A stretch of 64,000 nt of DNA from a bacterium (lineage in GTDB: Bacteria > Desulfobacterota > Binatia > HRBIN30 > CADEER01). Every line of letters begins with the position of its first letter. Within the stretch, counting starts at the first letter, position 1. This document shows positions 54,389 through 62,491 of this stretch, piece by piece. The position numbers and the translations under genes are program-made. The notes beneath the pieces are model-generated. The model saw nothing but the letters and a program-made list of their open reading frames with translations, did not search any database and was not told the origin of the DNA. The stretch is from positions 62,001 to 126,000 of the forward strand of contig JAUIGL010000008.1 in the NCBI GenBank assembly GCA_030430165.1, read 5' to 3'.

Positions 54389-54463
54389 AAATCTTTTCGC
54401 TGCAGACCTTTGGCCCTGCAACCCCGCGAGTGCACCTCGATGCTGGGGCGGCGCGCAGTGTCT

Positions 54464-54883
54464 CTACCTGGCTGACATGAGGTTTCGGAACGGTTTCCTC
54501 CGCTTCCAGCGATAGGTGCGGAAGTCGCGCGCGTCCGTGGAGAGAATCCGCCCCGAACCCAGCTCCTCGGCGAGGATGACCAACGAGGCGTCGGCGAGGT
54601 CCATGGGGAGGTCCCGGTACTTCTCGACCAGCGCTTCGACTCGCGCGAGATGATGCTCTTCGAGGGCGAAGACCGAGAAGGCCCCGTGACGCGCCGAGCG
54701 CAGAAATCGAAGCTCGGAATCGACTCCCAACCTGGCGGCGAGGAGATGGCAGGTCTCGGTCATCACCGGCCAAGTCGTGACCAGCGGCTCGCTCAGCCGT
54801 GCGAGGATCGCCTTCGCCTCCGCGTGGTGACGGTCGCGCCGATTGGCCAGGGCGAGCCAATAGCCCGTGTCGGCGATGATCAC
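54464..54883 (-). CDS. VapC-like PIN-domain toxin
   Basis: A 139-residue PIN-domain protein, starting at a GTG that overlaps the antitoxin stop (GTGA). It opens VIIADTGYWLALANR with the first acidic residue, then VMTETCHLLAARLG with the conserved Glu, and MDLADASLVILAEELG with the C-terminal Asp pair. These are the metal-binding residues of PIN ribonucleases. VapC toxins cleave RNA when freed from their antitoxin. It is the second gene of a two-gene toxin-antitoxin module. Confidence 0.9.
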   Translation of the reverse strand: MIIADTGYWLALANRRDRHHAEAKAILARLSEPLVTTWPVMTETCHLLAARLGVDSELRFLRSARHGAFSVFALEEHHLARVEALVEKYRDLPMDLADASLVILAEELGSGRILSTDARDFRTYRWKRRKPFRNLMSAR

Positions 54884-55146
54884 CCGGGCTCGCCCTTGCG
54901 CTGGATCAGCTCGGCGAGCTGGTCCTTGTAGCTCTCGGAGAGGTTCTCTTCTCCGTCCGCGCAACCGACGAAGCCAGCCCCCTCGAACGCCGCGGCGATC
55001 GAGGCACCACCGCCCCTCTCGGTCTGTCGATAGTATAGCTCGATGGACTCTCGGATGATCTCAGAGGTGGTTTTCCGGGTCCGCTGCTTCAGCAGCTCCA
55101 GCTTGTTCGCCAGATCCGCATCGAGGCGCGCGTTGAGCCGTGTCAT
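54880..55146 (-). CDS. VapB-like ribbon-helix-helix antitoxin
   Basis: An 88-residue protein with MTRLNARLDADLANKLELL at the N-terminus: a ribbon-helix-helix DNA-binding fold (about residues 1-45). The C-terminal tail carries acidic and polar residues that would hold the toxin. It is the first gene and overlaps the toxin gene by four bases. Its start codon lies inside a 27-bp palindrome. No ribosome binding site is visible, so the mRNA may be leaderless. Confidence 0.88.
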   Translation of the reverse strand: MTRLNARLDADLANKLELLKQRTRKTTSEIIRESIELYYRQTERGGGASIAAAFEGAGFVGCADGEENLSESYKDQLAELIQRKGEPG

Positions 55147-55164
55147 ACGTCACGTATGACACGG
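55138..55164 (-). promoter_or_regulatory. Toxin-antitoxin operator palindrome over the start codon
   Basis: CCGTGTCATACG and CGTATGACACGG form perfect 12-bp arms around TCA. The start codon of the antitoxin gene (55144-55146) lies in one arm. This fits an autoregulatory site for a ribbon-helix-helix repressor. Confidence 0.75.
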
Positions 55165-55219
55165 CCCGGAGCCGGCTTCAATCCGAGGACTGCTGCACGG
55201 GCTCACAGAAAAAGATTCA

Positions 55220-55292
55220 TCTCGCGCCAAGACGCAAAGACGCCAAGAAAAGACCTGGCAACCAGTGAACCCCTTGGCGTTTTGGCGCGAGA
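55220..55292. repeat. Interspersed palindromic repeat, copy 3
   Basis: About 73 bp with left arm TCTCGCGCCAAGACGCAAAG and right arm CTTGGCGTTTTGGCGCGAGA. The sequence before it (GCTCACAGAAAAAGATTCA) matches that of copies 1 and 2, and the loop GGCAACCAGTGAACCC is shared with copy 4. It lies between the antitoxin gene and the end of the TP-repeat gene. Confidence 0.85.
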
Positions 55293-55347
55293 AAAATCTT
55301 CTCCCTGCCGACCCTCCCCTCAATGCTCCATGGCCAAAGGCTTCGGA

Positions 55348-56265
55348 TCAGCGACGGGGGGTTCCGCGTGGGACGGTCCTCGTCCGGGCGAGCGCCGCGA
55401 CCAGGACCAAGGTGAGCATGGCCAGGACGAGAGCGCGTTTCGACACCGCCGGAGCCTCGGCGGGTTCCAGCGTCGTGCAGGTTCCCTCTAGCCCAGGCAT
55501 ATCGCAGAACTCGTTTGGCGCCGTACACGCTTGATCGCAACAGACGTCGTCGACGCAGTTGCCGGACGCGCACTCCCCTGGCCCGTCGCACTCCGAGCCG
55601 TCGGGTGCCCGCGTCGGCGTCGAGGTCGGCGTATCCGTCGCCGTCGGCGTTTCGCTGGCCGTCGCAGTCGGCGTATCGGTGGGCGTTTGCGACGGAGTGT
55701 TCGTCGGCGTGCTTGTTGGCGTTTGCGACGGAGTGTCGCTCGGGGTGCCGGTCGGCGTTTCAGTTGGGGTGTCGGTCGGGGTGCCGGTCGGCGTGTCCGT
55801 CGGGGTGTCGGTCGGCGTGCCAGTGGCCGTCCCAGTCGGAGTATCCGTCGGTGTTTCGGAGGGCGTGTCGGTCGGGGTGCCGGTGGGCGTGATCGTCGGA
55901 GTATCCGTCGGCGTACCCGAGGGCGTATCCGTCGGCGTGACGGTTGGAGTCACGGTCGCCGTGGGCTGCTCACAGCAGGCGGGGTCGCCAGCGCATTCGT
56001 CGATCGCCACGGGGCAATTGCCACAGGTGGTCAGGATGCCGTTGCTGCAACCCTGGGCCGCGCAAAGAATGAGGCACGAGGACGAGCTGCAGCCGGTCGT
56101 CGGCGCCCCAACACAGATGCAGTTGTTGCACGCCGCACCCGACCCTTCGAAGCACGCGCAGCAGCATTGCGCCACAACCGGGCGAGGAATCATCGTCAGC
56201 ACCAAGACGGCAAGCGCCGCGATCGCGGCGATGCACGCCACCAATGACGCGCGGTCCGTCGACAC
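55348..56265 (-). CDS. Cys-rich, Thr-Pro-repeat surface protein with C-terminal membrane anchor
   Basis: A 305-residue protein read from a GTG at 56265, with a signal peptide ending near PVVAQ. A Cys-rich N-domain ([20 protein letters not shown] and following) is followed by a region of about 120 residues dominated by TPTDTP/TPTGTP steps. Then comes a second Cys-rich part ([20 protein letters not shown]) and a hydrophobic end ([16 protein letters not shown]) with a basic [12 protein letters not shown] tail. That ending resembles C-terminal sorting signals, but I see no known motif. The start is uncertain. It is framed by two copies of the interspersed repeat. Confidence 0.72.
   Translation of the reverse strand: MSTDRASLVACIAAIAALAVLVLTMIPRPVVAQCCCACFEGSGAACNNCICVGAPTTGCSSSSCLILCAAQGCSNGILTTCGNCPVAIDECAGDPACCEQPTATVTPTVTPTDTPSGTPTDTPTITPTGTPTDTPSETPTDTPTGTATGTPTDTPTDTPTGTPTDTPTETPTGTPSDTPSQTPTSTPTNTPSQTPTDTPTATASETPTATDTPTSTPTRAPDGSECDGPGECASGNCVDDVCCDQACTAPNEFCDMPGLEGTCTTLEPAEAPAVSKRALVLAMLTLVLVAALARTRTVPRGTPRR
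55605..55970 (-). repeat. Low-complexity tandem repeat coding for Thr-Pro steps
   Basis: Short degenerate GTCGGNGTGTCCGTCGG-type units repeat along about 365 bp and encode [10 protein letters not shown] runs. Copy-number change by slippage is likely here, and assembly errors are possible. It is not a CRISPR array: units are contiguous, with no unique spacers. Confidence 0.8.
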
Positions 56266-56722
56266 TTGGATCGGCTTGGCCCGGCCACCCGAGAGGCTGG
56301 AACCAACCTCTCCTTGCCACCGATGATGACTCAACGGACACCCTCCCTCGCCATATTCGCGCCACCCCGGCCCCGCAGCACGGAGGTGTATCATCCGGGG
56401 ACGGGACCGTTCTAATACCCTGGCAGCGTGCTGGTGTCGACCTCGACGTGGCCGCCGCGGCATGTCGCCGTGCAGACACCGATCGCTAGAGCATGCAGAA
56501 GGACGTCGACACGGAGGCCGTCGACACCTCGGCGCAACGATCCGAACCAACGATAGCGGTCCACCGGAGTAGCAAGCTCCGAGGAATTCCAGCTGGAGAA
56601 AGCGGATTCTCGCGCCAAGACGCAAAGACGCCAAGAAAAGACCAGGCAACCAGTGAACCCCTTGGCGCCTTGGCGTCTTGGCGCGAGAAAAATTTCTCTC
56701 TGCGGGCCCCCCAAGCCCTCCG
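56266..56722. other. Gene-free stretch holding repeat copy 4
   Basis: No gene is supported here. The left part is the upstream region of the TP-repeat gene. At 56608-56688 lies copy 4 of the interspersed palindromic repeat (left arm TCTCGCGCCAAGACGCAAAG, right arm CTTGGCGTCTTGGCGCGAGA), nearly the same as copy 3 in arms and loop. Confidence 0.75.
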
Positions 56723-57178
56723 TCAGTGCTCGTGCAGCTCGGCGTGTTCCTCGGAGTTGGTCGGGCGGGTATCGTCACCCGCGCCCCTGGTCACGCGCAG
56801 GCGGCCGAGGAACTTCACGTTGGCGCACTGGTCGATCTCGTCCGATGCACAGGCGGCTGCCTCGGGAATGAAGAAGCGCACCGGACCGCCCTTCGCGTCG
56901 GGTAGCGGCGCGTCGCCGAGTCGGTAGGCGACGATCGCGTCGCGCACCGCGCTCAACAGCACGCTGGCCGAGAACTTGCCGTCGCTCGACTCGCAGGTGA
57001 CGTGGGTCGCGTTCGGCTTGAGCCCGGCGCGCGCCAGGACCGCGCGCAAGCGAACTCCGCCACCCTCGCGTCCGGGAACCTCGCTCGAGATGTCGCCGAC
57101 CTGATCGGGAAGCGCAGCGAGGTCGTCGTACTCGAGCTCGAGCGGCGCCAGGACCTCGCCGCACACCGACAGCGGCAT
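56723..57178 (-). CDS. Small molybdopterin-oxidoreductase-domain protein
   Basis: A 151-residue protein starting two bases after the VOC gene stop. It has [20 protein letters not shown], then [21 protein letters not shown] and a C-terminal [16 protein letters not shown] with [12 protein letters not shown]. This resembles a stripped version of the Moco-binding domain of sulfite-oxidase-type enzymes; it lacks much of the normal N-terminal part, so cofactor binding is uncertain. It ends EEHAELHEH, a His-rich tail. It is operon-linked to the VOC gene. Confidence 0.7.
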   Translation of the reverse strand: MPLSVCGEVLAPLELEYDDLAALPDQVGDISSEVPGREGGGVRLRAVLARAGLKPNATHVTCESSDGKFSASVLLSAVRDAIVAYRLGDAPLPDAKGGPVRFFIPEAAACASDEIDQCANVKFLGRLRVTRGAGDDTRPTNSEEHAELHEH

Positions 57179-57180
57179 TG

Positions 57181-57654
57181 CTACGCCAGGCTCTTGAAGG
57201 CGTCGATGACTTCCTGCGGCGCTTGCACCAGCTCGATCAGCACACCTTCGCCACCGATCGGCGACTCCTCGTTGCCCTTCGGATGGATGAAGCAGACATC
57301 GAAGCCGGCCGCGCCCTTGCGGATGCCTCCCGGGGTGAAGCGGGTTCCCTGCTCGGTGAGCCAGGCCACCGCCGCCTGCAGATCGTCGATCCACAGCCCG
57401 ATGTGGTTGAGCGCCGGCTCGTGCACCTTGGGGCGCTTCTCCGGGTCGATCGGCTGCATCAGGTCGACCTCGACCTTGAACGCTCCGGCGCCGGTGCTGA
57501 CGATGTCTTCGTCGACGTTCTCTTTCTCGCTCTTGAAGTTGCCGGTCGGGGTCAGGCCGAGGGTATCGACCCAGAGCTTCTTGAGGGCGCCTTTGTCACG
57601 AGCGCCGATCGCGATCTGCTGAATGCTGAGGACGGAAAACGGACGTTCACTCAC
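57181..57654 (-). CDS. VOC-family (glyoxalase / epimerase-like) protein
   Basis: A 157-residue protein starting at a GTG with GGAGGTGA five bases upstream. It has two beta-alpha-beta-beta-beta units: [20 protein letters not shown] and [20 protein letters not shown]. Metal ligands are likely His in LNHIGLW and the C-terminal Glu in [10 protein letters not shown]. The [19 protein letters not shown] segment is like that of methylmalonyl-CoA epimerase. Function is not proven. It lies divergent to the lyase-like gene. Confidence 0.87.
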   Translation of the reverse strand: MSERPFSVLSIQQIAIGARDKGALKKLWVDTLGLTPTGNFKSEKENVDEDIVSTGAGAFKVEVDLMQPIDPEKRPKVHEPALNHIGLWIDDLQAAVAWLTEQGTRFTPGGIRKGAAGFDVCFIHPKGNEESPIGGEGVLIELVQAPQEVIDAFKSLA

Positions 57655-57775
57655 GGGAATCACCTCCGGGGAAATCGACCGCCGAGCCTATCGGCGGCGG
57701 CGAGCACAGACAAGACGTGGCGGACTCGTCCCGGGAGAGCGAATCTACTATCTTCGCCGCCGGGAGGAACCATCA

Positions 57776-58999
57776 ATGAAGCTACCGAGCAAGGGATCGA
57801 GCGTCGACAGCATTTTGGGGAAGATGAAGGAGCGCAAGGCGGCCGACGCCGATTGGCGCGGTGGCAAGACCTTCAGCCTCATCTACCCGGCTGGAGAAGA
57901 GGTCGACCGGGCTCTGCACGAGTTCAACAACCTCTACCTCTACGAGAACGCGCTCAACCCGTTCCGCTTCCCGAGCCTGCACGAAATGGAGAAAGAGGTG
58001 GTGTCGATGACCACCAACCTCCTGCACGGCGACGAGAACGCCGGCGGCTCGATGACCTCCGGCGGCACCGAAAGCATCCTGATGGCGGTGAAGACCGCTC
58101 GCGACCGCGCCCGCGAGGAACGCGGCATCACCGAGCCGCAATTGCTGGCGCCGGTTTCGGCGCACCCGGCATTCGCCAAGGCCTGCTCCTATCTGCAGCT
58201 CGAGCACGTGCAGATCCCGCTCGCCGACGACCTGCGCGCCGACGTCGGCGCTGCCGAAAAGCTGATCACCGACAACACCGCGATCATGGTCGGATCGGCC
58301 CCCAACTACCCGCACGGCATGATCGACCCGATCCCCGAGCTCGCCGCCCTCGCCGCCGAGCGCAACATCCACTTCCACACCGACGCCTGCGTCGGCGGCT
58401 TTTTGCTACCCTTCCTGGAGAAGCTCGGTCACGAGATTCCGCCCTTCGACTTCCGCGTGCCCGGGGTGACGACGATCTCCGCCGACGTGCACAAGTACGG
58501 ATACTGCACCAAGGGCGCGTCGGTGATCGCGCATCGCCACAAGGACACCGGCAAATACCAGATGTTTCTCTACGACAAATGGCCGGGCGGAATTTACGGG
58601 TCGTTCGCCATGGCCGGGGCGCGGCCGGCGGCGCCGATCGCCGCGGCGTGGGGCATCATGAACTTCCTCGGCGAGGAGGGCTACTGCCGGCTCGCCGGTC
58701 GAGCGTACGACGCGGCGCGCAAGCTGCGCGCGGGCATCGAAGCGATTCCGGGCCTGCGCATCTGGGGCGACCCGATCGCGTCGTTGGTCGCCTTCGGCTC
58801 CGACGAGCTCGACATCATGGCAATCGGCGACGTCATGGACGACCACGGCTGGCACCTCGACCGACAGGAGAATCCCTCGGCCCTGCACATGATGGTGTCG
58901 CCGGAGCACGAGCGCATCGCCGACCAGTTCCTGCAGGACCTGAAGAACGCCGTCGACAACCACGGAGCGTCGCGCGGCGTCGAGGCGCGCTACTCCTGA
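57776..58999 (+). CDS. PLP-dependent lyase, sphingosine-1-phosphate lyase-like
   Basis: A 407-residue PLP enzyme of the group II decarboxylase fold. The ATG at 57776 follows GGGAGGAA. It has HGDENAGGSMTSGGTESILM (phosphate-binding), HFHTDACVGGFLLPFLEKLG, and the lysine loop SADVHKYGYCTKGASVI with K240 as the Schiff-base residue. The last motif is very close to that of sphingosine-phosphate lyases rather than of Glu or aromatic decarboxylases. No membrane anchor is seen. In bacteria the natural substrate is often not known. Confidence 0.88.
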   Translation: MKLPSKGSSVDSILGKMKERKAADADWRGGKTFSLIYPAGEEVDRALHEFNNLYLYENALNPFRFPSLHEMEKEVVSMTTNLLHGDENAGGSMTSGGTESILMAVKTARDRAREERGITEPQLLAPVSAHPAFAKACSYLQLEHVQIPLADDLRADVGAAEKLITDNTAIMVGSAPNYPHGMIDPIPELAALAAERNIHFHTDACVGGFLLPFLEKLGHEIPPFDFRVPGVTTISADVHKYGYCTKGASVIAHRHKDTGKYQMFLYDKWPGGIYGSFAMAGARPAAPIAAAWGIMNFLGEEGYCRLAGRAYDAARKLRAGIEAIPGLRIWGDPIASLVAFGSDELDIMAIGDVMDDHGWHLDRQENPSALHMMVSPEHERIADQFLQDLKNAVDNHGASRGVEARYS

Positions 59000-59026
59000 G
59001 CCCGAGAGCAGAACGACCGAAACGAC

Positions 59027-59473
59027 TCAGATGGGAATCGGCGGGTTGCCCGGATCGCAGACGCGGATACCGCTGAGCTCCTCGTCGAGCTGCAGGCGGC
59101 AGGCGTTGGAGAGCTCGGCGCGCTTGCGGTCGAGACAGAGCAACACGCCCTCGGCGTCAGCCTCGGGCGGGCAGAGCTTTCGCATCGAGCGCCGGCAGGT
59201 GTGGATGCGATCGCCGAGCTCGATGCGCTCTCGCGTGATCGCCAGGGCACGGCCGCATTCGGGCCCGGCGAGGTCGGCATGGTCGAGCAGGCAGGCGAGC
59301 ACACCGCCGCTACCCATCGCTTCCCCCTTGCAGTGTTCGACCCACTCTTTCTTGCACGACTCGAGCGGCTCGACCCAGCGCGCGCCGACCGACGAGACGA
59401 CGGCGGCGCTGACGAACACCGCCAACCCCCAGGCAAAAACTGAGCGACGCGACTGGATTGGCAACCCATCCAT
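59027..59473 (-). CDS. Cys-rich repeat protein (GLG1-like repeats), exported
   Basis: A 148-residue protein with an N-terminal hydrophobic anchor (VFAWGLAVFVSAAVVSSVGA). Three Cys-rich units follow, with KEWVEHCKGEAMGSGGVLAC, LLDHADLAGPECGRAL, RRSMRKLCPPEADAEGVLLC and LDRKRAELSNACRLQL. This is the C-x-G-V-x-x-C-L pattern of GLG1-type cysteine-rich repeats, found in bacterial secreted proteins without a known role. Its start sits close to a divergent secreted-protein gene at 59536. Confidence 0.82.
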   Translation of the reverse strand: MDGLPIQSRRSVFAWGLAVFVSAAVVSSVGARWVEPLESCKKEWVEHCKGEAMGSGGVLACLLDHADLAGPECGRALAITRERIELGDRIHTCRRSMRKLCPPEADAEGVLLCLDRKRAELSNACRLQLDEELSGIRVCDPGNPPIPI

Positions 59474-59535
59474 CCTCGATCCGTGTTAGCCTCCCGGTCG
59501 AGGCAAGGCAATCGTCAAACAGAAGGACACTCCGC

Positions 59536-60000
59536 ATGAAGCTCCCCACCGCCCTCGCAATCGCCCTGGCAATCGGCTGCCCACCACTCCTCGCGCAAGA
59601 CTTCGACCCGACCGAACGCGCCGAGGCGCTGGCGACCCGGCGCGCCGAGCGCGATGCCGAACGCTCGCAACGCCGCCCGAGTCGGCCGATCACGCTGCGC
59701 GGTCCGCTGCCGTTGCCGGTCGTGCAGAACAAACCAATCGGCGGACCAGCGGTCGGCCAGTCGTGTCCGGCCAAGGAGCCCTGCCGCATCCGCTACGACG
59801 TGCCCAGCGGCAAGCTGTTGGTCGTCACCGCAGCTTGGTCGGCGAGCGACGGCCAGTGCGACGAGGCAAGTCTCGGCGCGACGCCCCCCGCAGCACAGGT
59901 GGTGGCGCCACACTGGCACTGCGGCCGCTCGTTCACCCTGTCCGCCGCCGCCGGCGGCGGCTTCACCGGCTATCTGGCTGACGCCGCCGGCGGGCAATGA
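59536..60000 (+). CDS. Small secreted protein, function unknown
   Basis: A 154-residue protein; the ATG at 59536 follows AAGGA. A signal peptide (MKLPTALAIALAIGCPPLLA) is followed by a charged helix rich in Arg/Glu/Ala, a Pro-rich part (RGPLPLPVVQNKPIGGP), and a compact end with five cysteines, including QSCPAKEPCRIRYDVPSGK and PHWHCGRSFTLS. No family is recognised. It overlaps the next gene by four bases. Confidence 0.75.
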   Translation: MKLPTALAIALAIGCPPLLAQDFDPTERAEALATRRAERDAERSQRRPSRPITLRGPLPLPVVQNKPIGGPAVGQSCPAKEPCRIRYDVPSGKLLVVTAAWSASDGQCDEASLGATPPAAQVVAPHWHCGRSFTLSAAAGGGFTGYLADAAGGQ

Positions 60001-60485
60001 CCGACGCCCCCCCGGTCTGGTACTTCGCCTACGGCAGCAACCTGGACCGGATCACGTTCATCGAGCGGCGCCGGATGAACCCGCTGCAGCAGCGTGTCTG
60101 CCGTCTGGCGGGGTACCGCATCACCTTCGATCTGCCGGTCGGCCCCGGCGAGCGCGGCGTCGCCAACCTGCAGCCCGCCGACGGCGGATCGGTGTGGGGA
60201 GTGGCCTTTCAGCTGAGCCGGGACGACGGTCGCCGGCTCGACCAATCCGAGGGAGTCGACTTCGGCGCCTACGACCGCCACGCGGTGCGCCCAGTCGACC
60301 GCTCCGGGCAGTCGGTCGAGGCGTTCACCTACGTCTCGCGGCACTCCGCCCCGGGGCGCAAGCCGTCGCCGCGCTACATCGGGCTGATTCTCCGCGGCGC
60401 CCGGGAGAACCAACTGCCGATCGAGTACGTGCGCGAGCTCGAGGCGCTCGAGCTGGCGGTCGACGAACGCGAAACACCCAGCTGA
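59997..60485 (+). CDS. Gamma-glutamylcyclotransferase-like (AIG2/GGCT) protein
   Basis: A 162-residue protein. The substrate-binding YFAYGSNLD motif is at residues 9-17, and a likely catalytic Glu is in LDQSEGVDFGAYDR (about residue 85). FTYVSRHSAPGRKPSPRYIGL is typical of the GGCT-like fold. These enzymes form 5-oxoproline from gamma-glutamyl amides, though many have other substrates. It is translationally coupled (ATGA) to the small secreted-protein gene. Confidence 0.88.
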   Translation: MTDAPPVWYFAYGSNLDRITFIERRRMNPLQQRVCRLAGYRITFDLPVGPGERGVANLQPADGGSVWGVAFQLSRDDGRRLDQSEGVDFGAYDRHAVRPVDRSGQSVEAFTYVSRHSAPGRKPSPRYIGLILRGARENQLPIEYVRELEALELAVDERETPS

Positions 60486-60546
60486 GCTTCGCTTCGGCCG
60501 CTGCCGTTTCCCACCCCCTGGCGGGCTGATACGCTTTTTGGCAACT

Positions 60547-60630
60547 ATGCGGCGCGACTTCCGACCAGCGCGCACGGAGCTTCCCTTGGATTCCCCTCTC
60601 GACAACCCAATCTCCCTACCGGTGCGATAA
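60547..60630 (+). CDS. Possible 27-residue leader ORF before the antiporter gene
   Basis: An ATG-TAA frame of 28 codons (MRRDFRPARTELPLDSPLDN and on) ends six bases before the antiporter ATG, which has no ribosome binding site of its own. It could couple translation. It has no clear ribosome binding site either and may be chance. Confidence 0.25.
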   Translation: MRRDFRPARTELPLDSPLDNPISLPVR

Positions 60631-60636
60631 GCGAAC

Positions 60637-62487
60637 ATGCCGCTCTACCACGCATCGATCGCGCTCGCCTTCGGGATGGCGGCGCAGGCCATCGCCTTCC
60701 GCTTCCGGGTCCCCGGCATCGTTCTGCTCTTGATCACCGGAGTCACCATCGGTCCGGATTTTCTCCAGCTGCTCGACCCCGACACCCTGGGCGAATCGCG
60801 CGAGGTGCTGGTCTCGCTGGCCGTCGCCATCATCCTCTTCGAGGGCGGCCTCGGCCTGCAGATGGAGTATTTGCGCCAGCAGCAGAGAAGCATCTCGCTG
60901 CTGCTGACCCTCGGCGCCGCGATCTCGATGCTCGGCGGCACGCTCGCGGCGCACTATCTGCTCGACATGCCGTGGTCGATCGCGTCGCTCTACGGCTCGC
61001 TGATGATCGTAACCGGGCCGACCGTGGTCACACCGCTGCTGGCTCGGCTCACCGTCGACCGGTCGGTGCGCGACATCCTGGTCAGCGAGGGCGTGCTGAT
61101 CGACCCGATCGGCGCCATCGTCGCCATCGTCGCACTCGAGTACGTGCTCGAGCAGCACGGTGTCCTCGAAACCGGAGGCCAGGCGGTCTGGCAGCTCGGC
61201 ATCGGCGGCGTGGTCGGCGCCATCGGCGGGCTGACCGTGTCCTACATCCTGCGCCACGACTGGATCGCCGAGGAGCTTTGGAACCCGGTGGTGCTGTCGT
61301 CGGTGATGCTCTTCTTCTCGATCGCCAACCAGGTGGCGGGCGGCGAAGCGGGTCTGATGACGGCGGTGGTCCAGGGCGTCTGGATGGCCAACACCGGGCT
61401 GCGCGCGGTCGGCAGGTTGCGCCAGTTCAACGAGGAGATGACCGTCCTCCTGCTGTCGTTCATCTTCGTGCTGCTCGCCGCCAACCTGCCGATGACAGCG
61501 GTCACGGCCCTCGGCTGGCGCGCCGTCGCTGTCGTCGCCGTCTTGATCTGGATCGCGCGTCCGCTGTCGGCCCTGCTGTGCACGATCGGCAGCGACCTGA
61601 CGATGCGGCAGAGGCTGTTCATAGCCTGGGTCTGCCCGCGCGGAATCGTCGCCGCCTCGGTCGCGGGCCTGTTCGGCATCCTGCTCGACCGCGCCGGGCG
61701 CAGCGGCGGAACCGAGCTCGAGGCGCTGGTCTTCGTGACCGTCGCGCTGACCGTAACCTTGCAAGGTCTGACGGTCGGACCGGTGGCGCGTTTGCTCGGC
61801 ATCGATCTGCCGACACTGACCGGAACCATCGTCGTCGGCGCCGACTCGTTCGGCCGACTGCTCGGGCGCCTGCTCGGCATGTACGGACGCCAGGTGGTGA
61901 TGATCGACCGCAACCCGGTGCTCTGTCGCCGGGCTCAGCGCGACGGAATGGTCGCCTTCACCGGTGACGCCATGTCGCTCGACTTCCTCGAGGAGGCGGG
62001 AGCACGCTACGTCGACACCTTTCTCGCTACGACCACCAACACTTCGCTGAACGTCCTGGTAGGCGAGCGCTTCCACCGCAACTTTCTGGCGCAGCGGGTG
62101 CTGGTCGTTGCCGGCGCCGACCGCAGCGCCGAGGACACCGACCCCACCCCGTTTCCCGGCAACTTTCCCGGGCCGTACGACGCCAACCGCCTGCTGCAGC
62201 GAACCACCGCCTGCCTGCGCGAGTATCTGGTCGGGGAGGACGCCGACGTCGTCGGCAAGTCGATCACCGAGCTACCCTACGGCGAGGACGAATTCGCCAC
62301 GGTGCTGGTGCGTCGCGACCGAGCGATGATCGCGTCGTCCGAGCAGACCCTGCAGGCGGGCGACCGCGTCGTCTGCGTCGCCTTCACCCCCGGCAAGCGC
62401 GAGATCTCGACTCAGATCGAGTTGGTCCACGAAGTTCCGATCGACAAGATGACGCGCCTGGCGCCGCCGCCACCCGCGGCCGAGTGA
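60637..62487 (+). CDS. CPA-family cation:proton antiporter with TrkA domains
   Basis: A 616-residue protein with about twelve transmembrane helices over residues 1-390: FEGGLGLQMEYLRQQ, GSLMIVTGPTVVTPLLARL, DILVSEGVLIDPIGAIVAIV (the ion-binding region) and VCPRGIVAASVAGLFGILL. A TrkA-N domain follows (IVVGADSFGRLLGRLLGMYG, about 395-520) and a TrkA-C-like end. This build is that of NhaP/KefB-type Na+ or K+/H+ antiporters gated by nucleotides. The ion cannot be told from sequence. It is convergent with the P450 gene, four bases apart. Confidence 0.9.
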   Translation: MPLYHASIALAFGMAAQAIAFRFRVPGIVLLLITGVTIGPDFLQLLDPDTLGESREVLVSLAVAIILFEGGLGLQMEYLRQQQRSISLLLTLGAAISMLGGTLAAHYLLDMPWSIASLYGSLMIVTGPTVVTPLLARLTVDRSVRDILVSEGVLIDPIGAIVAIVALEYVLEQHGVLETGGQAVWQLGIGGVVGAIGGLTVSYILRHDWIAEELWNPVVLSSVMLFFSIANQVAGGEAGLMTAVVQGVWMANTGLRAVGRLRQFNEEMTVLLLSFIFVLLAANLPMTAVTALGWRAVAVVAVLIWIARPLSALLCTIGSDLTMRQRLFIAWVCPRGIVAASVAGLFGILLDRAGRSGGTELEALVFVTVALTVTLQGLTVGPVARLLGIDLPTLTGTIVVGADSFGRLLGRLLGMYGRQVVMIDRNPVLCRRAQRDGMVAFTGDAMSLDFLEEAGARYVDTFLATTTNTSLNVLVGERFHRNFLAQRVLVVAGADRSAEDTDPTPFPGNFPGPYDANRLLQRTTACLREYLVGEDADVVGKSITELPYGEDEFATVLVRRDRAMIASSEQTLQAGDRVVCVAFTPGKREISTQIELVHEVPIDKMTRLAPPPPAAE

Positions 62488-62491
62488 GCCG

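Noticed and set aside
55605-55970. Regular short repeats that might be read as a CRISPR array
   Set aside because: Units are short, contiguous and in frame with a Thr-Pro-coding gene; there are no equal-length unique spacers and no cas genes.
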